Shown here piece after piece: positions 46,114-55,468 of a stretch of DNA of 64,000 bases (positions are counted from its first letter, which is position 1; each line of letters begins with the position of its first letter). The position numbers were made by a program, and so were the translations under genes. The stretch covers positions 27,608 through 91,607 of the forward strand of contig CAIOHR010000033.1 in the NCBI GenBank assembly GCA_903858115.1. The letters run 5' to 3'. Source of the DNA: an uncultured Pirellula sp. Its GTDB lineage: Bacteria; Planctomycetota; Planctomycetia; Pirellulales; Pirellulaceae. The notes beneath the pieces are model-generated. The model had not been told where the DNA came from. It did not search any database and worked only from the letters and a program-made list of their open reading frames with translations.

Positions 46114-46413
46114 CTATTGAACTCGAACGTGGCTGATTTGGTTCTGGACCATCCACTCTAGCCATCGTTCTTGATCTTCGGATAACTCGATTTCGGCGAC
46201 CGATTCTGCATCCAGGGGAGAAACTAGAGTGAAGAATCCGTCATCGAGCCACCTTTCCGAGTCTTCCAGTCGCACCCAATACTCGTGGGTGCCGCAGGCA
46301 GGAGCTCCGTTTCCATCGGCGGGTGTCATGAAATAAACAATTTCTTTACGAAATCGATCGGGCATCACCAGTGGAACGATGCCAGGGACGTCTAAAGGAA
46401 TTATTTGAGTCAT
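46114..46413 (-). CDS. Small cytosolic protein of unknown function
   Basis: From ATG 46413 it is 99 residues, without signal peptide or membrane segment. Visible pattern: PLVMPDRFRKEIVYFMTPADGNGAPAC, HEYWVRLEDSERWLDDGFFTLVSPLDAES, acidic and with several Trp. I do not recognise the family. The good start, terminator and neighbour-like codon usage make a real gene likely. A 174-base gap separates it from the divergent EF-P gene. Confidence 0.6.
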   Translation of the reverse strand: MTQIIPLDVPGIVPLVMPDRFRKEIVYFMTPADGNGAPACGTHEYWVRLEDSERWLDDGFFTLVSPLDAESVAEIELSEDQERWLEWMVQNQISHVRVQ

Positions 46414-46587
46414 GGTTTGGTTTCCGGAAAACGAGGACGTTCGGCAAAACAATATGCGGTAGCCGATTTTTCTTTCATCGCCTAAACTTCAGTCGTTTGC
46501 GGCTGAGATGTTGGGTTAGGGCGGAATGGGCCCAGCAGACTGGCGGCCAATCGACGATACTCCCCATTCCCTATTAGTGAGTTTTTC

Positions 46588-47160
46588 GTGGGATCTTACA
46601 AGACTAGCGACTTGAAAAAGGGGCTCAAGGTTCAAATCGATGGCGAGCCTTACCTGTTGACCGAAGTGGATTTCTTTAAGCCAGGGAAAGGAAATGCACT
46701 TTATCGTTGCAAAATGAAGAATCTCGTTCGGAACACCATGCTTGACAGGACACTCAAGGGTGGTGACGAGCTGGAGATGGCTGACGTCGAGGAAATCGAG
46801 ACACAGTTCCTTTACAATCAGACGGGAACGTTTGTTTTTATGGACAACGTTTCCTTCGAGCAGTACGAACTGACGGAAAGCCAAGTGGATGAAAATTGGA
46901 AGTACCTCAAAGAGGGTATGCCAATTGCCATGGTACTTTTTAACGGGAATCCCATCACAATTACTCCTCCATCGCACGTTACGCTCAAGGTTATCCAGAC
47001 CGAGCCTGGCGTCAAAGGTGACACAGCCACGAACGTTACCAAACCTGCGAAAGTGGAGACAGGAGGCGAGTTCAACGTTCCCGGGTTCATCAAAGAAGGA
47101 AATGTCATCAAAATCGATACTCGCACCGGTGAATATTGCGAACGCGTGAGTATGGAATAG
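46588..47160 (+). CDS. efp: Elongation factor P
   Basis: EF-P enters the ribosome near the peptidyl site and rescues stalling at polyproline runs. The 190-residue protein starts at GTG 46588. Domain I shows FFKPGKGNALYRC with Lys34, the same number as the modified lysine of E. coli. Domain II has TFVFMDNVSFEQYEL and domain III VIKIDTRTGEYCERV. A modification enzyme (EpmA/B) is not in this window. It is divergent from the small gene at 46114 and is followed after 77 bases by an exported methyltransferase. Confidence 0.95.
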   Translation: MGSYKTSDLKKGLKVQIDGEPYLLTEVDFFKPGKGNALYRCKMKNLVRNTMLDRTLKGGDELEMADVEEIETQFLYNQTGTFVFMDNVSFEQYELTESQVDENWKYLKEGMPIAMVLFNGNPITITPPSHVTLKVIQTEPGVKGDTATNVTKPAKVETGGEFNVPGFIKEGNVIKIDTRTGEYCERVSME

Positions 47161-47237
47161 TCCTGCGTTGTCTGACGCTTAGTTCTAGAGGATAATGCAC
47201 TGAGTGATCGGTGCATTTTTTGGAAAGGGCGGACGTC

Positions 47238-48476
47238 ATGCGAATTTTTTTTGCCACCTTCTTGCTATTTGTTTTCCTTTCGTCCGCTCACGCAGAGGCG
47301 CAGTCCTTTGGTCGCTCCCGAGGTATCGACCCGGAAGAGCAATTCCGAATTCTCCGTGAGCAATTGATTGAAAACGTGCTCATTCCCGGCGGAATCACGA
47401 ATCAACGTGTACTCGATTCTGTCAAGCAAACGCTGAGACATCAGTTCGTGCCTAAGGCTCATATCGCAAAATCCTACCAAGATATTGCAATTCCCATCGG
47501 CGAAAGTCAGACGATTAGCAGTCCATTTATCGTTGCTTTGATGACCCAGGCATTGGAACCTCAGCCAACGGATAAAGTATTGGAGATTGGAACGGGCAGT
47601 GGATACCAAGCAGCCATATTGAGTCCGTTAGTTCAAGATGTTTTCACGATCGAAATCGTAGAGCAGCTTGGAAACCGAACCAAACAATTTCTTGAAGAAT
47701 TGCAATACGCCAATATTCATTGTTTGGTTGGCGATGGATTCAAAGGTTGGCCAGAGCACGCTCCATTCGACAAAATCATTGTGACTTGTTCGCCAGAGAA
47801 AGTGCCGCAGCCCTTGCAGGATCAGCTTCGCGAAGGTGGAGTGATGATCATCCCGGTAGGTGAGCGTTATCAGCAAATGCTTTGTCGAATGAAAAAGGTG
47901 AACGGAAAGCTCGAACAAGAGTCTTTACAGCCGACGCTTTTCGTCCCAATGACAGGTCAAGCGGAGGCGAATCGCGAGATCCCACCGGATCCAACCAACC
48001 CCAAATTACAGAATGTCAGCTTTGAAGAGGAACTCATCAAACGCTTTCATGTTCCTGGCTGGTACTACCAGTTTGGCTGCACAGTCGTGAACGATGCCGA
48101 TGCACCGGAGGGGAAGATGGTTGTCGAGTTCAAGTCCGACGATGGTGAGCAGCCTAGCATGCTTTTGCAAGGAGTTCCGATCGATGGACGGGTCGTCAAA
48201 CGCATTCGCTTAGGAGCCTGGTTGAAGATAGAAGACGTGAAATGGGGAGCCGATCGAACTCGATCCCCTTCCGTGGCAATCCAGTATTTTGACGAAAAGC
48301 GGAAACTGATTGCTTACGATTATGTAGGAGGATTCAAGGGTACGACTCCTTGGCGAAAAGTGGACGACGAGTTTAAGGTCCCGCCTGCAACGCGTGAAGC
48401 CATCGTTTCCATCGGGCTTTTTGGAGCCCGAGGGACGGCTCGATTTGACGATGTATTTCTCGAGCACAGGCGATAG
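47238..48476 (+). CDS. Exported protein-L-isoaspartate O-methyltransferase with extra C-terminal domain
   Basis: From ATG 47238 the protein is 412 residues and opens with a clear signal peptide (RIFFATFLLFVFLSSAHAEA). The PIMT domain (about 30-235) has SQTISSPFIVALMTQALE, LEIGTGSGYQAAILS (SAM-binding motif I) and IIVTCSPEKVPQPLQDQLREGG. The remaining 175 residues form a beta-rich domain of unknown type (AIQYFDEKRKLIAYDYVGGF). PIMT repairs isoaspartyl residues, normally in the cytosol where SAM exists, so export is unusual. It could act on proteins in transit or use the signal as a membrane anchor. Confidence 0.85.
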   Translation: MRIFFATFLLFVFLSSAHAEAQSFGRSRGIDPEEQFRILREQLIENVLIPGGITNQRVLDSVKQTLRHQFVPKAHIAKSYQDIAIPIGESQTISSPFIVALMTQALEPQPTDKVLEIGTGSGYQAAILSPLVQDVFTIEIVEQLGNRTKQFLEELQYANIHCLVGDGFKGWPEHAPFDKIIVTCSPEKVPQPLQDQLREGGVMIIPVGERYQQMLCRMKKVNGKLEQESLQPTLFVPMTGQAEANREIPPDPTNPKLQNVSFEEELIKRFHVPGWYYQFGCTVVNDADAPEGKMVVEFKSDDGEQPSMLLQGVPIDGRVVKRIRLGAWLKIEDVKWGADRTRSPSVAIQYFDEKRKLIAYDYVGGFKGTTPWRKVDDEFKVPPATREAIVSIGLFGARGTARFDDVFLEHRR

Positions 48477-48649
48477 CTCGGTACCGTTAGTTCGTTGAGT
48501 CCATCCGTTCTCAGATTCCGCAGAAGCTCGGCAAGACGGCCCCGAATCTAGAATTCCGAGGATTGTGAGTACAATGGAATGGAATTCACCCCTTCTCGTT
48601 TGGTGATAAGGCCTCATTCTGGGTCACAGTTCTCCGAAAAAGGTAGGTT

Positions 48650-50371
48650 ATGGTTACGCTCCGACTCTTTGCAAATATCGCTTCACAAAGTCGCTGCTTC
48701 GATGCCGTTGTCGGGAGATTGTTTGCCATGTTTTTCTTCATGCTAGGAGCGGCGATCACCCCGGTTGCGGCTGCAGACAAGCGAGATGTTGCGCCTTTGC
48801 CACCTCAAGTTGAGAGAATCGACAAAGCGCTGCAGCAGGGGTGGCTGGAAGCGGAGGTTCGTCCTTCGCCTGCGGAGGATGAACTAAAGTGGTGTCGGCG
48901 TCTTTTTTTGGATGTGATCGGCCGGATCCCTTCTTACGACGAGTTGGCCGAGTTTGCCAAAGACAAATCAGCAGGAAAGAAACAGAATCTGCTAAATCGT
49001 CTCTTGAATGACGAACGTTACACCGAAGAGTATGCGAACCATTGGGGTACCGTTTGGACTAACGTTCTGATTGGTCGAAACGGCGGAATGGAGGATAGAA
49101 CCTTAACGAACCGAGCTGGTCTGCAGAAATACCTTCGAGATTCGTTTGCAAGAAACAAACCCTACAACGATATGGTTTACGAATTGGTGACAGCCACTGG
49201 AACCACAAAGCCAGGGACAGAGAATTATAATGGTGCCACCAATTTTCTCGCGATGAAGGTCAATGAAGAGCAAGGAACGCAAGCAACTGCGGCAGTCTCG
49301 CGAGTGTTTCTCGGTCTTCAGGTGCAATGCACTCAATGTCACAATCATCCCTTCAATAAATGGCAGCAACAAAAGTTCTGGGAGTTCAATGCTTTCTTTC
49401 GTCAAACACGCGCTTTGCGAAAGTACGTTTCGGGTACACGCGATGTGGACCATGCGGAGTTGGTTGATCAAGATTTTGCAGGGGAAGGACGTCGGCCTGA
49501 GCAAGCGGAGATTTATTTTCAGCTACGCAACGGCGTGACAAAGGTAGCTTATCCCGTTTTTCTGGACGGGACCGAGATTGGAAAGAGTGGCTTTGTTAGC
49601 GAAGTGAACCGTCGTGAGGAGTTAGGCAAACTCATGATGAGCAGCTCCTATCTCGATAAAGCGATCGTCAATCGCATGTGGTCCCACTTTTTGGGTTATG
49701 GATTCACTAAGCCTATCGATGATCTCGGCCCACATAGTCCGACATCCTATCCTGAATTGTTCGATGAGCTTGCGAAAGATTTTCGAAATTCGAGTTACGA
49801 TCTTAAGCAGTTGATTACATGGATTGCGATGTCCCAGCCTTATCAATTGTCCTCTCGAATTACCAACAATAACGCGAAGGATGCCCCTTCACTAGGAGAA
49901 ACACCGTTATTCTCGTACTTCTACACGCGACAGATTAGCGCGGAGCAACTCTACCAATCGTTGGCTATTGCAACGAAAGCGAATAAGGAAGGAAGCTTAG
50001 AGGAGCAAGCGAAACGGAGAGATGACTGGATGCGTCAATTCGTAATCGCGTTCGGCACGGATGAAGGAGACGAATCCACTAGCTTCAATGGCTCCATCGC
50101 CCAAAGCTTGATGATGTTCAATGGAGAGTTGATACGCGAGGCGACATCGAACGCGCCTGGGTCTTGGATTCAGAACTTGGCGCAACAAAAAGGTGCACCT
50201 TCTGACAAATTACAACACCTGTTCCTGGCCGGATTAAGTCGCCGTCCAAGAAACGAAGAGCTGAATATTGCGAACCAAATTTTGGTCGCACGCAAGCAGG
50301 ACGTGGGGGGCATGCTACAAGACATGTGGTGGGCCATTCTCAATAGCAATGAGTTTATTTTCAATCATTGA
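48650..50371 (+). CDS. DUF1549/DUF1553 cytochrome-like protein
   Basis: The 573-residue exported protein has a signal peptide ending near ITPVAAA. The DUF1549 part has RRLFLDVIGRIPSYDELAEF and GLQVQCTQCHNHPFNKWQQQKFW, whose CxxCH is the haem-like motif of this planctomycete family. The DUF1553 part has DKAIVNRMWSHFLGYGF and ends SRRPRNEELNIANQILV. Such proteins are almost always encoded next to a DUF1501 protein, as here. The substrate and role of the pair are unknown. ATG 48650 has aggtaggtt just upstream. Confidence 0.9.
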   Translation: MVTLRLFANIASQSRCFDAVVGRLFAMFFFMLGAAITPVAAADKRDVAPLPPQVERIDKALQQGWLEAEVRPSPAEDELKWCRRLFLDVIGRIPSYDELAEFAKDKSAGKKQNLLNRLLNDERYTEEYANHWGTVWTNVLIGRNGGMEDRTLTNRAGLQKYLRDSFARNKPYNDMVYELVTATGTTKPGTENYNGATNFLAMKVNEEQGTQATAAVSRVFLGLQVQCTQCHNHPFNKWQQQKFWEFNAFFRQTRALRKYVSGTRDVDHAELVDQDFAGEGRRPEQAEIYFQLRNGVTKVAYPVFLDGTEIGKSGFVSEVNRREELGKLMMSSSYLDKAIVNRMWSHFLGYGFTKPIDDLGPHSPTSYPELFDELAKDFRNSSYDLKQLITWIAMSQPYQLSSRITNNNAKDAPSLGETPLFSYFYTRQISAEQLYQSLAIATKANKEGSLEEQAKRRDDWMRQFVIAFGTDEGDESTSFNGSIAQSLMMFNGELIREATSNAPGSWIQNLAQQKGAPSDKLQHLFLAGLSRRPRNEELNIANQILVARKQDVGGMLQDMWWAILNSNEFIFNH

Positions 50372-50465
50372 TCTTTTTGATCTTCGATTTCTAGTCACTA
50401 AGTCTAAAAACCAGTAGAGCGTGTTTCCAAGCCCGCTCATAGTAAACAGAGAAAGAGGTACTGCT

Positions 50466-51740
50466 ATGTGGTCTCGATTCGCAACTCCGATGGGCATGAA
50501 CCGTCGTCACTTTATGTCGCACATGGCAGGCGCCGCTACGTTACTGGGTTCATCCCTTTCCTTGGGGCATTCGTTGCGTGTGCATGCAGATACGCTGAAA
50601 GCGAACCGCAAATCTTGTATTCTCCTTTGGATGGGCGGAGGGCCTAGCTCGATGGATATCTGGGACTTGAAACCAGGGACCGACAATGGTGGACCATTCA
50701 AACCCATCTCGACATCGGGTGACGTTCAGATTTCAGAACATATGCCGATGATGGCCAAGCAGATGCATCATATGGCGATCATTCGGTCGATGAGTACGCG
50801 CGAAGCGGACCATAATCGTGGTCGCTATTACATGCACACCGGTTATGTTCCCGATCCGAACGTGGACTATCCAAGTTATGGTGCGGTCGTCGCGCACGAA
50901 CTCATGTCGCAGCGACCCGAACTGGCGATACCTCCGTTCGTTTCCGTAGGCGGTGCAAGCGAGGGGCCAGGGTTCTTGGGTATGTCCTGGGCGCCGCTCA
51001 ACGTCTCTAGCAATGGTCGAATTCGCAATCTCGATACTGGACTGGGCAAAGAAAGAATTGGGCAACGTCAAATAGCACTCAAAGCGATTGAAGATGGCTT
51101 TATCGGTCAACGAAGAGGAACTCTTGCTGAGGACCACCGAAAGGTCTTGGGCAAAACCTATGATCTTTTGGGCAGCGAGCAGATGAAGGCTTACGAGGTT
51201 GACAAAGAACCACAGGATGTCAAGGAAAAGTATGGAGTGAACGGCTTCGGCCAAGGGTGCTTGTTAGCCCGACGCCTTGTGGAAGCAGGTGTCCCATTTG
51301 TGGAAGTCGATCTGGGCGGATGGGACAATCACCAGGGTATCTTCCGAACCCTTGAAAATGACCGTCTGCCAGTCCTGGACAAAGCTATGGCTGCCCTTAC
51401 CGAGGACCTGGAGCAACGGGGTTTGTTGAAGGATACGATGATCGTATGGATGGGAGAATTCAGCCGAACGCCGCGGATTAATGCGGATGCGGGTCGCGAC
51501 CATTGGGCGAGAGCTTGGAGCGTGGTCGTAGGTGGAGGAGGAATCAAAGGGGGGCAAGCCGTTGGTGCGACCAATGCGGATGGTACGGAGGTCGTCGGCG
51601 AACCTTACTCTTCCGAAGATTTGATGGCTTCCGTTTGCCACGGTTTGGGGATATCGTTGGAGACGACTTTTACGAGCCGCAATGGCCGCCCGATGAAAAT
51701 TGCCAATAGTGGAAAGATCATCAAAGAACTTTTTTCCTGA
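50466..51740 (+). CDS. DUF1501 Tat-exported protein
   Basis: From ATG 50466, which follows agaaagagg, it is 424 residues and opens with a Tat-type leader (MNRRHFMSHMAGAATLLG). The DUF1501 pattern is visible: WMGGGPSSMDIWDLKPG, HNRGRYYMHTGY, WDNHQGIF and WMGEFSRTPRINADAGRDHW. This fold is related to the alkaline phosphatase/sulfatase superfamily, but its reaction is not established. It begins about 95 bases after its DUF1549 partner and ends 10 bases before the sigma gene, so the four genes probably form one operon. Confidence 0.9.
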   Translation: MWSRFATPMGMNRRHFMSHMAGAATLLGSSLSLGHSLRVHADTLKANRKSCILLWMGGGPSSMDIWDLKPGTDNGGPFKPISTSGDVQISEHMPMMAKQMHHMAIIRSMSTREADHNRGRYYMHTGYVPDPNVDYPSYGAVVAHELMSQRPELAIPPFVSVGGASEGPGFLGMSWAPLNVSSNGRIRNLDTGLGKERIGQRQIALKAIEDGFIGQRRGTLAEDHRKVLGKTYDLLGSEQMKAYEVDKEPQDVKEKYGVNGFGQGCLLARRLVEAGVPFVEVDLGGWDNHQGIFRTLENDRLPVLDKAMAALTEDLEQRGLLKDTMIVWMGEFSRTPRINADAGRDHWARAWSVVVGGGGIKGGQAVGATNADGTEVVGEPYSSEDLMASVCHGLGISLETTFTSRNGRPMKIANSGKIIKELFS

Positions 51741-51750
51741 GTATTGATCC

Positions 51751-52311
51751 TTGTCCAACGACCCAACCATAACTCAGAATGACGAGAAATTCACTCGGAA
51801 TGGTGACAGTGCTCTTGAGCCAGAATTGCTCATACGAGAGTACCAGGCCAGCGTATGGAGATATTTGCGTGCTTTGGGATGCGAACAGTCCTTGGCAGAT
51901 GACTTGACGCAGGAGACGTTTATTGCTGTGCTGAGACGACCTTTCGTACAGATTAGTCCTGCTGCGACAAGCTCGTATTTGCGTCGAGTCGCTTATCACT
52001 TGTTGGTATCCTACCGTCGCAAGCATCGCAAAATGAAAACGACCGACGAGATCGATGCGCTGGACGAACAGTGGATGCGCTGGTCCGGTGAAGACGGACG
52101 AGGCACCGAAGTTTTTGACGCGTTGGAGGAGTGCTTTTCACGACTAACAGAAAGAGCACAGCTCTCGTTGCGAATGCGTTTTTCTGAAGACGCTTCCCGG
52201 GAACGAATCGCTTCAAAGTTAGGAATAACAGAACACGGTGCCAAGAATTTAATGCAGAGAGCAAAGACTCAATTACGTCAGTGTTTGGATGGGAAATTAC
52301 AAGGTGGATGA
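51751..52311 (+). CDS. ECF sigma factor of the DUF1501 operon
   Basis: The 186-residue protein has region 2 with VWRYLRALGCEQSLADDLTQETFIAVLRR and region 4 with LSLRMRFSEDASRERIASKLGITEHGAKNLMQRAKTQLRQCL. The start is TTG 51751 with a weak ribosome site 10 bases after the DUF1501 stop. Its end overlaps the next gene by 23 bases, the usual layout of a sigma factor and its anti-sigma factor. It probably activates its own operon when the partner releases it. Confidence 0.88.
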   Translation: MSNDPTITQNDEKFTRNGDSALEPELLIREYQASVWRYLRALGCEQSLADDLTQETFIAVLRRPFVQISPAATSSYLRRVAYHLLVSYRRKHRKMKTTDEIDALDEQWMRWSGEDGRGTEVFDALEECFSRLTERAQLSLRMRFSEDASRERIASKLGITEHGAKNLMQRAKTQLRQCLDGKLQGG

Positions 52312-54532
52312 TAAAAACTCCGATCAATCAACGGATCGAACTTCCTCAGATCAATCTTCAGTCGATAGTCGATTTTCGAATCGTTCTGCGGACGAGCTTG
52401 TGTTGAACGCAATGCTACGCGACTTTCTGAAGCGAAACCTTCCGCCAAACTTTGAAAATCGAATTCTTGCGAGTCTAGTGTCTCGCCGAACCAGCAACTC
52501 CGTTCTGTTGAACAAGCGATCCTTTACCGAGGATGAATTAGACGCGGCCTTAGGAGCGGCGCTCGCGGATATCGAGTTCGGTCAGCAGTCGTCGCATGAT
52601 CGAGTTGCCAGCAGCTTTGAAGAAAAATTGATCAAGCGGATGGATCCTTATTGGTGGGATTACAAGCGAGTGCGAACCGTAGCTGCATTCATCGGTTTAG
52701 CAGCGTCGTTATGTTTTGCTTACCTGTTCATTCCGAAGCCGGATTGGTTTCCATGGAATAAGACTGTTCCAAATGAAGGAGACTTTTTGGCTGAGGCCTC
52801 GTTCGTCAATCCAAACGTTGAAAACGAGAAACAAGAACTTTCGACACCCGACGTCTTTCCTTCAGATGAAGCGCCTCTGCCAGAGACTGTAGCTATAGTT
52901 CCTCCTCCCGTGATCGAAGCTAGCGTCGATCTTGGGCTTGGAAAAACAAACGCAGAATCGCCGTCAGAACCACGAATGTCCAGGTTTGAAATGGCGAATA
53001 TCGTCGATTCCCAGATCGACCACATTTGGAGCAATTTCAACGTCAAAGGGAAAGAGGATAACTCTGTCGATCTTTGGATTTCGAGGGTAACGCAAACTGC
53101 CATTGGACGGCAACCGACAGTTGCCGAGAAAGAGTCATTCCGAATAGATAAGTCCGGTAATCCCAAAGCAGCTTACGTTGAACGACTAGTCGATTCCGAG
53201 GAGTTTTCTATTCATTGGGGCTCTCTTCTTGCGGAGCATTATTTAGGAGCCTCCATTCCTGCCAAGAGGAGTCGTGTACCGGAACTCCTGCGTTTTGTAG
53301 AATGGATTCAATCGAGCATTCAGCAAAAGCAAAGTCTTGTTGATGTTGAAGTTGCTTTGGTATCCAGTAACACGCAGCGCAACGACCCTGCATCGTACTG
53401 GGTTTCCGAACAAATGAAAACCGGACTCATGGTCGAGCCGAGTTTTGTATCGTCGAGCAAAGTAAAGCTTCAGGTAGCACAAAAAGGCGATATTCCTATC
53501 GTCAACGTCGCATCCACCCTTTTGCATCGTACGGGAAATCCATTGGCCACATGTACCCAATGCCATTCGAGTGATTCCGAGGAAATCGCGACTTTTTCCC
53601 AAAACGCTAGTAGTGTTGCTGGAAATTTCTGGTCATTCCCCGCCGTCGTGGAGAAAATGATCGAGAAACGAAAAGAAAATCAGGAAGATCCTGCTGATCG
53701 CCTTCGCAAAGACCGCGACTTTTTTTACGAGGATAACGACGGCAAACTTGTTCTCGCTCCACCAGCCCTGACTGTAAAAATCGACGGTAAAGAGCGCGTC
53801 ACAGGCGAGCTTGGCGAGTGGATTCGTCTCTCTGCACAAGCTCGTTCGGGAGTTGCGGAATTCGTTTGGACACAAATAGTTCAGCAGCCACTGGTACCCG
53901 TATACGGACTTTCAGATACGGAAGCGCGTGCGGAGAGAACCGATTTGAAGGAATTACTCTCAAAACAACTGCATGCGACCGGGAGCCTGCAAGAACTGGT
54001 AGCTTCGCTTCTACTTAGCAAAGCGATGGTAGTTGCAGAAGCGAAATTGACAACACAGTGGTACATGAATGCCACAGAAGATTTGCTGTCGACTTACCAA
54101 CGCAGCGCAAGATTGTTTGCGCTCGCTCCGTCCAGTCAGTTGCCTGCTTCGGCTTCGTCACAGAAATCGGTCAATCAGATTGTAGGCTGGCTAAAAGCCA
54201 AAGGGAATTCCACGAATCCAACCCTTGCCCAACCCAGTGCTTTCCAATCCAAAGCTGCAACGAAAAAGAAGCCTGAACTAGACGAAGTCAGCAAACTTCT
54301 GTTTCTTATTTCCGTCGACGCTCCCTACGCAAATCTCGATCGGTTTGCTAGCGTTCTCTCGAAATCAAAGATTTCGTGGGATGACCAACTCAGTCACGTC
54401 TACATGCTGACCATTGGACGCTATCCGACGGCCATTGAGCGAGTGGAGGCCAATCGGCTGCTAGAATCCACTGGAAATGACGCAAGAAAAGCGATTGTAT
54501 TGGTTGCGACGAACAAGTTGGGAAGTTTCTGA
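52289..54532 (+). CDS. Putative anti-sigma factor fused to a DUF1549/DUF1553-type domain
   Basis: The 747-residue protein (ATG 52289; GTG 52304 is an alternative) has a charged cytoplasmic part (about 1-130) with no zinc-binding anti-sigma motif, a membrane segment (about 131-150, VRTVAAFIGLAASLCFAYLF), a Pro/Glu-rich linker and an outer part. The outer part is DUF1549-like (about 260-460, WISRVTQTAIGRQPTVAEKESF with CTQCHSSD) and ends in a DUF1553-like segment (YMLTIGRYPTAIERVEANRLL). The overlap with the sigma gene makes an anti-sigma role likely. The outer domain copies the first gene's fold, so it may sense the same substrate. Confidence 0.75.
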   Translation: MGNYKVDDKNSDQSTDRTSSDQSSVDSRFSNRSADELVLNAMLRDFLKRNLPPNFENRILASLVSRRTSNSVLLNKRSFTEDELDAALGAALADIEFGQQSSHDRVASSFEEKLIKRMDPYWWDYKRVRTVAAFIGLAASLCFAYLFIPKPDWFPWNKTVPNEGDFLAEASFVNPNVENEKQELSTPDVFPSDEAPLPETVAIVPPPVIEASVDLGLGKTNAESPSEPRMSRFEMANIVDSQIDHIWSNFNVKGKEDNSVDLWISRVTQTAIGRQPTVAEKESFRIDKSGNPKAAYVERLVDSEEFSIHWGSLLAEHYLGASIPAKRSRVPELLRFVEWIQSSIQQKQSLVDVEVALVSSNTQRNDPASYWVSEQMKTGLMVEPSFVSSSKVKLQVAQKGDIPIVNVASTLLHRTGNPLATCTQCHSSDSEEIATFSQNASSVAGNFWSFPAVVEKMIEKRKENQEDPADRLRKDRDFFYEDNDGKLVLAPPALTVKIDGKERVTGELGEWIRLSAQARSGVAEFVWTQIVQQPLVPVYGLSDTEARAERTDLKELLSKQLHATGSLQELVASLLLSKAMVVAEAKLTTQWYMNATEDLLSTYQRSARLFALAPSSQLPASASSQKSVNQIVGWLKAKGNSTNPTLAQPSAFQSKAATKKKPELDEVSKLLFLISVDAPYANLDRFASVLSKSKISWDDQLSHVYMLTIGRYPTAIERVEANRLLESTGNDARKAIVLVATNKLGSF

Positions 54533-54745
54533 GTTTTCTGCCGGAAAAGTTTACCGAAAACGATCATCTTGCATCAAGTTTGACGGGTCTTCTGCCGATA
54601 ACTCCTATGCGGAATGTGCGGATTGGACCGGCCCAAGGCGGCTCGTCAACTACCTTGACGAACTTAGCCTGCAATCCTAGACTCTTGTTTTAAACCTAAA
54701 CCCGTAAAGGACTTAGGTTGCATCTCGAGCCCTAGGAGGAATGCC

Positions 54746-55135
54746 GTGACAAAGAAAGAGATCGTGAAAACGATTTCCGATGAAACCGGTCTCAACCAAC
54801 AGCAGATCAAAGCAATTGTTCAGCGAACATTTGATGCGATCATTCGAACGTTGGAAGAGGAAGGTCGCATCGAACTGCGCAATTTCGGCGTGTTCCAGGT
54901 TCGAACCAGGGCTGCGAGGAAGGCGAGAAATCCGAGGACTGGACGTCAAGTCGAGGTCCCCGAAAAGTTTGTCGTCACCTTCAAACCAGGCAAGATCATG
55001 GAGCAACGAGTCAATGCAATAGAAGGAACTTCGCTAGCCCAGAAAATTCGAGACGACATCGCGTCGGGAAGAATTGATGTAGCAGTCGAAGAAAGCCTGG
55101 ACGAAGAAAACGACTCAGAAAATTCGCTTCTCTAG
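54746..55135 (+). CDS. HU-family DNA-binding protein with acidic tail
   Basis: The 129-residue protein has the HU/IHF core: [42 protein letters not shown] and the DNA-binding arm [28 protein letters not shown]. The start GTG 54746 follows aggaggaa. Beyond residue 95 is an added acidic C-terminal tail ([14 protein letters not shown]), longer than E. coli HU at about 90. It packs and bends DNA. A 213-base gap upstream holds its promoter, though no clear -35/-10 pair was found. Confidence 0.93.
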   Translation: MTKKEIVKTISDETGLNQQQIKAIVQRTFDAIIRTLEEEGRIELRNFGVFQVRTRAARKARNPRTGRQVEVPEKFVVTFKPGKIMEQRVNAIEGTSLAQKIRDDIASGRIDVAVEESLDEENDSENSLL

Positions 55136-55172
55136 GGAGAAGCTTAGGACACGACTTCACGGAGTAGATGAA

Positions 55173-55394
55173 ATGCGTCGGCAATTAGGATGGTTGCTTT
55201 TGGTGGTTTGCACGACAGTCCCAATGGTAGGCTGTGCGTTGCCTATTTATTCGGCCAAGCCATCCAAGCGGGCAGAACAGTTGATCTATACTTCGGAAAA
55301 CCTGCGTGCGATCGTTCAAGAATGGGAACGCTTCTGGTTCCTCGATCAACCTGACCACATGACTCCGTACCGCGTTCACGGCGGCGTGATCTAA
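55173..55394 (+). CDS. Small lipoprotein
   Basis: The 73-residue protein has a signal peptide (WLLLVVCTTVPMVGC) with a lipobox ending in Cys21. The mature part is ERFWFLDQPDHMTPYRVHGG, which has no recognised domain but a conserved-looking Trp/His/Pro pattern. It lies 37 bases after the HU gene on the same strand. Planctomycetes have many small lipoproteins of this type; its role is unknown. Confidence 0.6.
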   Translation: MRRQLGWLLLVVCTTVPMVGCALPIYSAKPSKRAEQLIYTSENLRAIVQEWERFWFLDQPDHMTPYRVHGGVI

Positions 55395-55419
55395 GCTCTG
55401 ATGCTAATCACGTTTCGCG

Positions 55420-55451
55420 TCTCTCCGAGATGCGAAGGTGTCTCGGAGAGA
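55420..55451. terminator. Hairpin between convergent genes
   Basis: An 11-bp perfect stem (tctctccgaga and tctcggagaga) with a 10-base loop lies in the 74-base gap between the lipoprotein and the PQQ-type gene. A T-run is absent, so it may act as a stem-loop stop for both strands. Confidence 0.55.
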
Positions 55452-55468
55452 TACAACTACGTTATCGC

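Noticed and set aside
45754..46161. Plus-strand frame of 135 codons in the gap with the RNA
   Set aside because: It overlaps the structured RNA and the 34-base palindrome, and its product has no family pattern.
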